From Stomoxys calcitrans (lineage: Eukaryota > Arthropoda > Insecta > Diptera > Muscidae), in NCBI RefSeq assembly GCF_963082655.1, contig NC_081553.1, positions 17,450,643 through 17,514,642 on the forward strand: a stretch of 64,000 nucleotides of DNA, in the 5' to 3' direction. This document shows positions 10,437-20,840 of this stretch, one piece after another (the first letter of the stretch is position 1; the number at the start of each line of letters is the position of its first letter). Under the pieces are notes generated by a model. It ran no database searches and was not told the origin of the DNA. It saw only the letters and a program-made list of their open reading frames with translations. A program made the position numbers and the translations under genes.

Positions 10437-11911
10437 ACAACAAGTAAAAGCGTGCTAAGTTCGGCCGGGCCGAATCTTATATACCCTCCACCATGGATCG
10501 CATTTGTCGAGTTCTTTTCCGGGCATCTCTTCTTTGGGAAAAAAGGATATAAGAAAAGATTTCCTCTGCTATTAGAGCGATATCAAGATATGGTCCGGTT
10601 TGGACCACAATTGAATTATATGTAGGAGGCCTGTGTAAAACGTCAGCCAATTCGAATAAGAATTGCGCCCTTTGGGGGCTCAAGAAGTAAAATAGAGAGA
10701 TCGATTTATATGGAAGCTGTATCGGGCTATTGACCGATTCAGACCATAATAAACACGTATGTTGATGGTCATGAGAGAATCCGTCGTACAAAATTTCAGG
10801 CAAATCGGATACTAATTGCGACCTCTAGAGGCTCAAGAAGTCAAGATCCCAGATCGGTTTATATGACAGCTATATTAGGTTATGAACCGATTTGAACCAT
10901 ACTTGCCAAAGTTGTTGGATATCATAACAAAACACGTCGTGCCAAAATTCATTCAAATCGGATAAGAATTGCGCCCTCTAGAGGTTCAAGAAGTTAAGAC
11001 CCAAGATCGGTTTATATGACAGCTATATCAGGTTATAGACCGATTTGAACCATTCTTGGCATAGTTGTTGGATATCATGACAAAACACGTCGTGCGAAAT
11101 TTCATTCCAATCGGATAAGAATTGCGCACTCTAGAGGCTCTAGAAGTCAAGACCCAAGATCGGTTTATATGGCAGCTATATCAGGTTATGGACCGATTTG
11201 AACCATACTTGGCACAGTTGTTGGATATCGTAACAAAACACGTCGTGCAAAATTTCATTCCAATCGGATAAGAATTGCACACTCTAGAGGCTCAAGAAGT
11301 CAAGACCCAAGATCGGTTTATATGGCAGCTATATCAGGTTAAGGACCGATTTGAACCATACTTGGCACAGTTGTTGGATATAATAACAAAACACGTTGTG
11401 CAAAATTTCATTCCAATCAGTTAAGAATTGCGCACTCTAGAGGCTCAAGAAGTCAAGACCCCGGATCTGTTTATATGACAGCTATATCAGGTTATTGACC
11501 GATTTGAACCATACTTGGCACAGTTGTTGAATATCATAACAAAATACGTCGTGCAAAATTTCATCCCAATCGGATAAGAATTGCGCTCTTTAGAGGCTCA
11601 AAAAGTCAAGACCCAAGATCGGTTTATATGGCAGCTATATCAAAACATGGACCGATATGGCTCATTTACAATACCAACCGACCTACACTAATAAGAAGTA
11701 TTTGTGCAAAATTTCAAGCGGCTAGCTTTACTCCTTCGGAAGTTAGCGTGCTTTCGACAGACAGACGGACGGACATGGCTAGATCGACATAAAATTTCAC
11801 GACGATCAAGAATATATATACTTTATGGGGTCTCAGACGAATATTTCGAGTAGTTACAATCAGAATGACGAAATTAGTATACCCCCCATCTTATGGTGGA
11901 GGGTATAAAAA
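10437..11911 (+). repeat. INE-1-like repeat, subfamily B, complete reference copy
   Basis: The head is AAGTAAAAGCGTGCTAAG, GTTCGGCCGGGCCGAATC, then TATATACCCTCCACCATGG (about 10443-10497). At least six monomers of about 153 bp follow, each with GATCGGTTTATATGGCAGC, ATTTGAACCATACTTGGC and CTCTAGAGGCTCAAGAAGTC. The tail has GACAGACGGACGGACATGG, GATCAAGAATATATATAC, and ends CTATGGTGGAGGGTATAAA. Head CTCCACCAT and tail ATGGTGGAG with flanking TATACCC/GGGTATA form short inverted termini. No protein is encoded. Confidence 0.85.
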
Positions 11912-11929
11912 GCAGTTTTCGCCTTCTTT

Positions 11930-12650
11930 CCATACAGGGGGACGTCGGTCAGAAGAGGGGAGTTTACCAAATTTTGTTATTCATTATTCAGGATGCACAC
12001 GGCTATTAGGATACCATGGATATTGGCCTGCATAGGAATCAAGGAAATGTTGAGGTCCCCACCGCAGGTAGATTTGGAAGCGATGGTGAATATGCAGACT
12101 ATTGAGGTTTATAATCGGAACTATGCGACCAAGGCTGCTATCAGACTTTCTGAAAAAAAAAAACGGATGCAGACACAGTTCCATTCTGGCTCATATATAT
12201 TCGGAGGGAAGGCAGAGAAATGTCTGCATCGAGACCGATTCGAGATAGGATCTACAGAATTTTCTATCCAGAAAGAGACGTTTGGGAGGCGAATTCTGTC
12301 TTTAAGGACAATGAGACGTCGGTCTACACTGATGCCTCCAAGATGCAGACGGGGACTGGAGTCTACTACAATAAACTTGGTATCGGTATGTCTGTCCTCT
12401 AGACAGTGATTTGATCATTAACGTCAACTAAAATCTTGGAGGGAATTTACCACCCTCGGAACTCGGGATTTTCGAATAGGCCTCGGATTCAAAGACAGTT
12501 GGATCGATATGGGTGCCACTGTGTTCAGAATCGCTGAATAAGCTCCGGACCTATGGCATAGAGGTCGCTTGGGTTTCGTGACACAATGATATTTCGGGAA
12601 ATGAGAAAGCGATAGAATTTGTCAGAAAGTCTCTTGATATAACTTTTGGT
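11930..12650 (+). pseudogene. LINE relic: RT connection and RNase H region
   Basis: Readable blocks include LEAMVNMQTIEVYNRNYATK followed by AAIRLSE (about 12078-12150), the reverse transcriptase connection region. DETSVYTDASKMQTGTGVYY follows at about 12313-12370 and matches the first strand of RNase H with its catalytic Asp (TDAS). Near 12570-12610 a degraded HNDISGNEKA corresponds to the fourth RNase H motif. The frame changes and stops are numerous. Probably the 3' half of the element whose reverse transcriptase relic is at 10.1-10.4 kb. Confidence 0.6.
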
Positions 12651-12798
12651 ATATTGTTTTCTTGAGTATCTAAAGGAAGTTGAACTGTATAAAACATGAA
12701 TTTGGGCAATGAATTCATACTTGAACGTGATTGCGTCTAAAAATACAAAATCAGATAGAATTGCATTGAATGGCTACAGACAGTATTTCAGATACAAA

Positions 12799-13541
12799 AA
12801 CTAGCAAAAGCGTGTTAAGTTCGGCCGATAATGGATAATGGAAAAGAATTGCTATGCTATTGGAGCTATATCAGGTGATCTTAATATAGCTTTGGACCAT
12901 TTCGAGCCGTTCCTGGTATGGATGTTGGAGACCATGGTAGAAATCTTTGTGCACAATGTCATCTTAAAGTCAAATCGGCATATCAGGTTATGGACCGATT
13001 CTTACCAAATTTGGCACATATGTTGAAGGTCAAAGGAGAAGTCGTTGTGCAAAATTTCACCCAAATCGTCCTCTAGAGACACAAGAAGTATGATCGGAAG
13101 ACCGGGATCATATAGGAGCTATATCAGGTTATGGACCGATTCTTACCGTATTTGGCTCATATGTTGAAGTCAAAGGAGAAGTCGTTGTGCAAAATTTCAC
13201 CCAAATCGCCCTCTAGAGACACAAGAAATATAATCCGGAGATCGGGATTATATGGAAGCTCTATCAGGTTTTGGACCTATTAGTACCATACTTGGCGCTT
13301 CTGTCGATTATCATAGAAAACAACATAGTACAAAATTTCAGACAAATCGGATAAGAATTGAGCTCTCTAGAGACTCAAAAAGTATAAACGGGAGATCAGT
13401 TTATATGGAAGTTATATCAAAACATAGACCGATTTGGCCCATTAACAAACCCATCCGACCTACACTAATAGGAAGTATTTCTGCAAAATTTAAATTTTAA
13501 ACAAACGGACGGACATGGCTGGATCGACTTAAATGTCATAT
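12799..13541 (+). repeat. INE-1-like repeat, subfamily B, tail truncated
   Basis: The head AGCAAAAGCGTGTTAAGTTC is followed by monomers with ATCAGGTTATGGACCGATTC. Two adjacent monomers (starting about 12983 and 13123) are very alike. The tail begins (ACGGACGGACATGGCTGGAT) but stops at about 13541, where a mariner-type relic starts. Confidence 0.75.
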
Positions 13542-13735
13542 TGCTTATTTACGTACCCATGAGCTTCGTCACTCAATGGAAGAAGCGCGCGATGAACTTT
13601 CTTAACAGAGTACGCATTTTGATAATAAAATAAATAATTTGCAAGCGTTGTTCATTTGTAGCCGATTCATGGTTAAATTATAGGCCAAACTGAAGACGTT
13701 TGACACTGAAACAAATTCTCTCGAAATTTGGCAGG
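13542..13735 (-). pseudogene. Mariner-type transposase relic
   Basis: On the minus strand the order is an N-terminal block starting ATGAATCGGC (the same start region as the better copy at 26.6 kb), then a jump to TGACGAAGCTCATGGGTACG-type sequence matching the SDEAH..GYVNK catalytic region. It is shifted out of frame and internally deleted. It abuts the broken tail of the preceding INE copy. Confidence 0.55.
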
Positions 13736-14633
13736 AAGGATTTTCTTATGACCCTTAATATTACTGGTGAATTTCATAGAGATCGGTTCAAATTTAGATA
13801 TAGCTGTCATATATGTATATCGTTCGATTTTCACTTTCATAGCCAATGCAAGCGCATTTATTGACCATTCTTACCAACATTTTCCACAACGCTTTCTTCG
13901 ATGACTACTACAATATCTATAGGGTTTGGTCGAAATCGGTTCAGATTTAGATATAGATCGCATACATTTGTTCGTCAGATTTTGGGTAATTTACAATAAT
14001 ATTGTCATTTGCCAACCATAGTTATTACAGTTTGAACATATTTGCTCGCAATTTAATACGGATTGTTTAATAAGCCATTTGAAAACATCCGCCGAAGTCC
14101 ATCAAATTGTTAAGGAAAGGCAAAAGTCGAGCGGTACCGACTGTATAATACCCTTCACCTACCCTATAAGTACAATGTGGGAGCTATATCCAATTATGAA
14201 CACTTTTTGATGGACCTCGGCGAGCAAAAATATGTTCAAACTGTAATAACTACGGTTGACAAATTACAACATTATTGCAAATTACCTAAAATCTGTAGTA
14301 CATATATATGGGAGCTAAAATTAATACTGAACAGATTTCCATGAAATTCACCAGTAATGACGAGAGTCATTAGAAAATTCGCTATATCCAAATCTGAACC
14401 GATTTTTTCCAATTTCAATAGGCTTCGTCTCTAGACCGAAAAAATTGCGAACTTTAGTTTGTACACAAATTAACATGAAAAGGCGGACAGACGGACATAG
14501 CTAAATCGAATCAGAAAGAGATTCTGAGTCGATCGGTATACTTATCAATGGGTCTATCTCTCTTCCTTTTGGGTGTTACAAACTAATTCACAAAGTTATA
14601 ATACCCTGTACCACAGTAATGGTGTAGGGTATA
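13736..14633. repeat. INE-like family C, inverted pair
   Basis: A third repeat type, with head GTCGAGCGGTACCGACTG and TATAATACCCTTCACC at 14125-14160, runs plus-ward. Its tail is GGCGGACAGACGGACATAGC and the end is TGGTGTAGGGTATAA near 14620. The preceding 13736-14050 holds the same family inverted: ATTACTGGTGAATTTCAT recurs as ATGAAATTCACCAGTAAT, and GTTATTACAGTTTGAACATA as TATGTTCAAACTGTAATAAC. The pair could form a long imperfect hairpin. Confidence 0.6.
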
Positions 14634-14635
14634 AC

Positions 14636-14932
14636 AAGTAAAAACGTAATAAGTTCGGCCGGACCGAATCTTATATACCCTCCACCATAGGTCTCATTTG
14701 TCGATTTCTTCTTAGGCAAAAAAAGGATATAAGAAAAGATTTGCTCTGCTATAAGGGCGATATCAAGATATGGTCCGGTTCGGACCACAATTAAATTATA
14801 TGTTGGAGACCTGTGAAAAATGTCAGCCATTTCGAATAAGGATTGCGCTTTTTATGGGCTCAAGAAGTAAAATAGAGTGAAAGACATTAGATAGATACCC
14901 CCATCCTATGGTGGAGGGTATAAAAATGTAAA
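14636..14932 (+). repeat. INE subfamily B, internally deleted copy
   Basis: A complete head (AAGTAAAAACGTAATAAGTT, TATATACCCTCCACCATAGG) and a complete terminal sequence (CCCATCCTATGGTGGAGGGT at about 14908) are joined after only one monomer, giving a 297-bp mini-copy. Confidence 0.75.
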
Positions 14933-14952
14933 TTCAAAACAGAAGATCCCTT

Positions 14953-15840
14953 TTTATACCCTCCACCATAGGATGGGGGTATACTAATTTCGTCATTCCG
15001 TTTGTAACTACTCGAAATATTCGTCTGAGACCCCACAAAGTATATATTGGCTTGCCCAAAAAGTAATTGCGGATTTTTTAAAAGAAAGTAAATGCATTTT
15101 TTATAGTACATAGAATGAACTTTAATCAAATATACTTTTTTTACACTTTTTTTCAAAAGCAAGCTAAAAGTAACAGCTGATAACTGACAGAAGAAAGAAT
15201 GCAATTACAGAGTCACAAGCTGTGAAAAAATTTGTCAACGCCGACTATATGAAAAATCCGCAACTACTTTTTGGGCAACCCAATATATTCTTGATCGTCG
15301 TGTCATTTTATGTCTATCTAGCCATGTCCGTCTGTCCGTCCGTCCGTCTGTCTGTCGAAAGCACGCTAACTTTCAAAGGAGTAAAGCTAGACGCTTGAAA
15401 TTTTATACTAATACTTCTTATTAGTGTAGGTCGGTTGGGATTGTAAATGGGCCATATCGGTCCATGTTTTGATATAGCTGCCATATAAACCGATCTTGGG
15501 TCTTGAATTCTTGAGCCTCTAGAAGGCGCAATTCTTATTCGATTGGAATGAAATATTTCACGACGTGTTTTTTATGATATTCATGTTTTGATATAGCTGC
15601 CATATAAACCGATCTTGGGTCTTGAATTCTTGAGCCTCTAGAAGGCGTTTTTTTATGATATCCAACAACTGTGCTAAGTATGTTTCAAATCGGTCTATAA
15701 CCGGATATAGCAGCCATATAAACTGATCTTGGGTCTTGACTTCTTGAGCCTCTAGAGGGCGCAATTCATACCCGATTGGAATAAGATTTTGCACCACGTA
15801 TTGGGCTATGACTTCCAACAACTATGACTAATTTATATAG
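14953..15840 (-). repeat. INE subfamily B, minus strand, interrupted by a mariner-type MITE
   Basis: The tail starts at TATACCCTCCACCATAGG (14955) facing the end of the preceding mini-copy tail to tail. The conserved core is split at 15045 by a 237-bp MITE and resumes at 15284 with TATATTCTTGATCGTCGTG. Monomers continue to about 15840, one pair being truncated near 15580-15650. Confidence 0.8.
15047..15283. mobile_element. Mellifera-type mariner MITE, copy 1
   Basis: A 237-bp element with terminal inverted repeats TTGGCTTGCCCAAAAAGTA and TACTTTTTGGGCAACCCAA, flanked by TA duplications (15045-15046, 15284-15285). The end sequence TTGGGTTG...AAGTAATTGCGG resembles mellifera-subfamily mariners such as those of bees. 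There is no transposase. Removing it with one TA restores the INE core. Two sister copies lie at 33703 and 49989. Confidence 0.85.
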
Positions 15841-17330
15841 ATTTTATGGCTATAAAAATGTATTACTTGTTCTTGAAAGCCAATTTTGCAAAGATTAAAT
15901 TTTGTATAAATTGAAACATAATAATTAATAAGTTGTAGGCATTGTCTTTTAGTGGCATCACAAAATACCACAACGGTGTCAATTGATACCTTTTCCAATT
16001 CCTCTTTCTTGTTGTCAAACTTACCCCAAAAATAGTTGCAAAAAACAAAACAAACTAACTCAATTTAGCTTGAAATTTATATTAAAATACCACTAATCCA
16101 ATTTGTGATCTTTTAATAAAATTTCAAACGTTTTTTCAAGTTTCCTCACTATTTCCCAAGGAACTCTTGAGGAACACGGCATAGACCGCAAAATAAGTGT
16201 AGGTTTCCAAAAGTTTTTGGTGTTTATTTCACATATAGTTTAAGTAATCACAAGGTTGATTTTACTATGACACTGGGAGGATTGGCAATGCGTTTGTCTT
16301 TGATAAACTCACTCAATTAACAAATGTTTAAACACACAAAACACCAAGCAATGCAATCGTTAAGTTTTTTTTAATTAAGAAAACGGTCCATTGTTTATTT
16401 ACACCTGAAGTGTGTCTCTTTAACTTCAGTTTTTTTTTCTCCAAAACCATGAAGGTGATCTTAACAAATCCCTAGGTTAAAAACAAAACAGGCAGGGCAA
16501 CTTACGAAACACAAAACTTTTTTCTTTTCTTTTATTTTATTTTAAACAAAAATTCACTGAACTGCACAATCCGACAACAATTCAAAAGTCAAACACAAGA
16601 GACACTCGACTAATGCCGCCAACTTATAGCGGTAGACTGACTGATATATTTGCCAAACAGCGTTCGTCTACTATTCCATCTTCGCATTGAAAAGATGTGG
16701 CTTGGGTGATACCTTTTTTTGTGCACGCGCATGGTTTTTGGACTTGGGCATGGGCATAGGCATTATTAACATAACGCCAACGAAAAACTCGATTATGGGC
16801 TTCATTAGCATAGCCGTGGATATCTGGTCTAGACAGAAATGTAGTCGTAACGCAGCCGCAGTGAGATGACCAAAAAAGAAAATTCGTTAAGCATTATTCT
16901 TCTGGGAAATTATCATCATCAGCTTAAGTGAAGTCTTTATCACATTACCTTCGAAATGTGTCATGATGTCACACAGCACTCAGTAGCCAGTAGAAAATTT
17001 AATTGTCCATGGATTATCTTCACTTTTTTTGGTGTCGCAGTTCCCATAGCAAAGAAACGGCCCTTCTTTGGCACTTTCGCTCACGAGCAGGTGTTAAATC
17101 ATTTCCCATCGTTTTGGTAAAAAGCATTGCATTGTCACACTGATGGCAGTAGATAAACATAATAATTTAATTATTATTTTAATTAATAGTTGTTATTTTT
17201 TAATTGTCAATAATAATTACTTGTTTAAGCTCTTGGTTAATTTAATAAATATATTTAAGTGTCATGAAAGTTCAAACTTAAAACATTTAACAATGAGGCA
17301 GAAGTTTATAAAGTCCCTTAAGGTTTATAA
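15841..17330. other. Largely repeat-free intergenic DNA
   Basis: None of the window's repeat families is recognisable here. Base composition is more balanced around 16600-17130. Short frames exist but none looks coding. A possible minus-strand promoter with a splice donor is annotated separately. Confidence 0.45.
16500..16660 (-). promoter_or_regulatory. Possible minus-strand promoter and noncoding first exon
   Basis: On the minus strand AATATATCAGTCAGTCTACC (around 16655-16635) offers overlapping TCAGT initiator-like sites, the arthropod start-site consensus. A further TCAGT lies at 16560-16556. Downstream, GTGTTTC|GTAAGT at 16506/16505 is a consensus splice donor. Together they could mark a 5' exon whose coding part lies to the left or outside the window. 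No conserved protein supports this, so it is a weak inference. Confidence 0.25.
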
Positions 17331-17340
17331 GGGAGAAAGT

Positions 17341-19110
17341 GGTACAAGGCACGCCACAGGGGGGCATTTTTACGCCACTCCTATGGGTGACCACCATAAA
17401 TGACCTATTACGGATGCTGACTGAGGAGGGATTTGAACCCTTCTGCTAGGCAGACGATGTTATGATACTTCTAGGGGGAAAGAATCCGAACGAGCTATGC
17501 AGAAGGGCCGAAAGATCTTGCACACGGCATATGACTGGGCTAACCCTAGAGGTCTCAATGTTAATCAGAGAAGACCGAAATATGCCTGTTCACGAGGAAG
17601 ACGAGGGTGGGCCCATTTAACGTACCACGTTTCTTCAATAAAACGATTTCGATATCTGACAAGGTCAAATACTTAGGTGTGATCTTGGACAGGAAACTGA
17701 ATTGGAAGTGTCACATTCAGAAGCGTACTGGAAGGCTCACAGATGTTGGGCAATATGTAGACGGGCCGTAGCCTCGAAACGGGGCCTGAATCCGAGGATA
17801 GTGCACTGGCTCTACAGGAGCGTGATTAGACCAATACTTACCGACGCCTCAGTAGTTTGGTGGACTGCTATGGAGAAAAAGTGCAACATAAGGACCATAC
17901 AACAGGTTCAGAGAACATGTTGTCTTGGCATGGGCGGAGCAATGAAAACCACGCCCACTAGGACACTGGAGACCATTCTAGATATCCAACCTATTGACAT
18001 ACAGATTAAGTGTGAGGCAGCCACTGCGGCTATGAGACTTAAGGCGATGGGAGAATGGATTGAGGATGGGAGCAGCTCATACCATCGCGGTATAATCGAG
18101 GCGACGTTAGGAAACCTGGAAGGAAGGGAAAAGGTTTCCGATCGGATATTTGAGATGAACCTTGAAACCGAGTGCGAGGCACTGCTGCCATCGGCACAGT
18201 CTTGGATTGACGGAACCCTAGTATTGCCATCTGGAAGATCATGATAAACGGATGGATCAAAGCTAGAGGACAGAGTGGGCCTGGGGGTCTACATTGAGAA
18301 CCCAGGGACTGAGGTGTGTTTTAGACTGCCTGACCATTATACGGTCCTGCAGGCGAAGATCCGGGCGATCACGGAAGGAGTGAAGTGGTGTGGTACTAAC
18401 GTGTGTGAACATCTTTACCGACAGTAAAATTGCCATAAGGGCAATAACAACCAGGACGATAAGGTCACGAACAGTCTTGCAGTGTAAGAAATTAACGCCT
18501 TCTCTCTGAGGATGGCAAAATCTGCATCATTTGGGTGCCAGACCATAATGGAGTAAGGGGAAATGAAAGGGCAGACGATTTGGCGTTGAAGGCCAGGGAA
18601 CTGCCGTCAATAAACTTAACTGGGCGACGAATGCGCATGCAACATTGTGGAACAGCGAAACGGTCGGTAGGATGGCGAAAATCCTAAGGGTAGATCCAGA
18701 TAGTGAGAAGACGAGGCTATTACTGAAAGGAAGCAAGAAGGAGGTCAGTATAGCTATTGGTATCATAACGGGACACATAGGACTACGAGCTCACTTATGT
18801 AAAATCGGTGCGGCAAGTGATAGCATGTATAGGGCATGCGGGGTAGATGACGAGACGTTGGAGCATTTCCTTTGTCATTACCCGGTTTTCGCGTCCAACA
18901 GATACAGGTACTTAAGTGGAGACACAATATCAGACATGAACCAACTTAGGGGAGTAGTATTGAAAACAATTAAGGATGTTGTAAGTAGCACGGAATTCTT
19001 AAATTAAAATTTTCTTTTTAGAGTTTACTTTATAGTTTTGAGAGCGCACAACAAGCCGATGGGGTGAATTAATATCGGCACCCTCTTTTCAACCTAACCT
19101 AACCTAAGGT
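17341..19110 (+). pseudogene. Non-LTR retrotransposon 3' half (RT, RNase H, C-terminal zinc motif), broken
   Basis: It opens with GTPQGGIFTPLLW (about 17339), a GxPQGGxLSPLLW-type reverse transcriptase motif. The catalytic YADD is a stop plus ADD: codon 17447-17449 is TAG. KYLGVILDRKLNWKCHIQKR follows in a different frame (17667), then a 180-residue open frame (17702-18244) covering thumb and connection (GLNPRIVHWLYRSVIRPILT). RNase H shows TDGS (about 18249), NIFTDSKIAI and HNGVRGNERADDL, but its second catalytic position reads QAKIRAI, Lys for the usual Glu. The last frame (to 19005) has RACGVDDETLEHFLCH, a CCHC-like end. It resembles R1/LOA-group LINEs. Three CCTAA units near 19093-19107 probably form the 3' tail. 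The element is dead. Confidence 0.8.
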
Positions 19111-19305
19111 CTATATTAAAAAGTTTTTTAACACTTTTATATTTAATTTTTATAATTTTTTACGCATTTTAATTATCATTTATATAAAAACTATTTTAGT
19201 TTGTGTCTTAAATAGAAAGTTATAAATTTCTCGTACTCTTTTAAGGTTCGCGTTCTCAAAAATTTGCACAAACGTGTACGGAAAGTCGTTCCTTTTTGGA
19301 ATAAA

Positions 19306-20240
19306 GGGGCCTTTTGCGCCTTTTGTGGGGCCAAGGCTTTAAATCGAGATATCGATCTATATGGCAGCCATATCTAAATCTGGACCGATCTGGGCCAAAT
19401 TAAAGAAGAACGTCGAAGAGCCTAAAACAACTCACTCACCCAAATTTCAGCAAAATCGGACAATAAATGCGAACTTTATGGGCCCAAGGCCTTAAATCGA
19501 AAGATCCGTCTATATGGCAGCTATATTCAAATCTGGACCGATCTGGACCACCAAATTAAAAAATATGTTAAAGGGCCTAACCCAACTAACTGTCTCAAAT
19601 TTTTACAAAATCCGATAATAAATATGGCTTTTATGGGCCTTAGACCCTATATCGGAGGATCGGTCTATATGGCAGCTATATCCAAATCTGGACCGATCTG
19701 GGCTAAATTGAAGGAGGATGTCGAAGGGCCTAACACGAAAATGAAAAATGACATCTATGCAGTAGAATCAAGTTCTGGATAAATTACCAGTACAGCCTTA
19801 AGCTGAGTATGCACCTCTTGCGAAATATTCTGTTGCAACAAACATCGATATATAAAAATCAAAATTTTCTAAAGTGCAATAAAATTCCATTAATTTTATG
19901 TAAATTTTTTATTACATTATACGATACACTTTTTTTCAGTGTGGGGCCTTTTGCGCCTTTTGTGGGGCCAAGACTTTAAATCGAGATATCGATCTATATG
20001 GCAGTTATATGTCGAAGAGCCTAACACAACTCATTCACCCAAATTTCAGCAAAATCGGACAATAAATGCGAACTATATGGGCCCAAGGCCTTAAATCGAA
20101 AGATCCGTCCATATGGCAGCTATATTCAAATCTGGACCGATCTGGACCAAAAATCAAAATTTTCTAAAGCGCAATAAAATTCCATCAATTTTGTGTAAAT
20201 TTTTTATTACATTATACGATACCCTTTTGTTCAGTGTGGA
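19306..20240 (+). repeat. INE subfamily A monomers with a 637-bp-offset tandem duplication
   Basis: GGGGCCTTTTGCGCCTTTTG at 19306 recurs at 19943, and the AT-rich stretch with GCAATAAAATTCCAT ending GTGTGG recurs at about 19877-19945 and 20169-20240. The second copy has lost a monomer. Neither has a standard head or tail, so an INE fragment was duplicated together with unrelated flanking DNA. Confidence 0.7.
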
Positions 20241-20840
20241 CTCTCTTTAGCATTGACATTTTTTCTTAACGAATCTTATAGTTTTGAGTATAAAAAGGTC
20301 TCTGCGTAAAATATTGTTTTGGTATAACAATAACATTTCTTTATAAAAATATTACAGCATCGTATTTGATTCATGCGCCACAAAAAAACTGGCTCAATTT
20401 GATAAATGTAAACAAAATTATCATTATTCGGGAAGTCGATAAAGCAGTGCATATTAAGAATTGTCACGTAAAAGAATGCAAATCAATGACAGCAATCAAA
20501 AACTTCAAGAGTCAACTATAACCAACAACATAGAGTGGTTTGTTTTAGGTACAAATGGGCAGAGACAACATGCAAAAAAAAATGCAGCTGCTGCCGCTTT
20601 TGGAGAACTTGAGCAAATATCTGAATGAAGAAAAATGAAGAACGTACTGATAGCACGAAACATTTTCTGTGAGTCTTTCGTTGAAGTTAAAAGATAAAAA
20701 AGCTTTACAATCGGACATCGTCCGGTCTAAAACAGCTTTGACATCACAATTGCCCCTCCCGTATTAAATAAGTCACAATTATTTGTGGCTGCCGGTATTT
20801 GTCGGATGTAATATTGAGGTCATATTTTTATTATTAAACA
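20241..20840. other. Intergenic DNA, nothing recognised
   Basis: No transposon ends, SINE boxes or convincing coding frames. Confidence 0.45.

Noticed and set aside
10855..11650. Regularly spaced repeats reminiscent of a CRISPR array
   Set aside because: Monomers are ~150 bp and the whole unit is repeated with no unique spacers, the DNA is eukaryotic, and the head and tail define an interspersed repeat.
19093..19107. CCTAA repeats resembling the common insect telomere unit
   Set aside because: Only three units, placed exactly at the 3' end of a LINE relic; best read as its simple tail. Flies also lack this telomere type.
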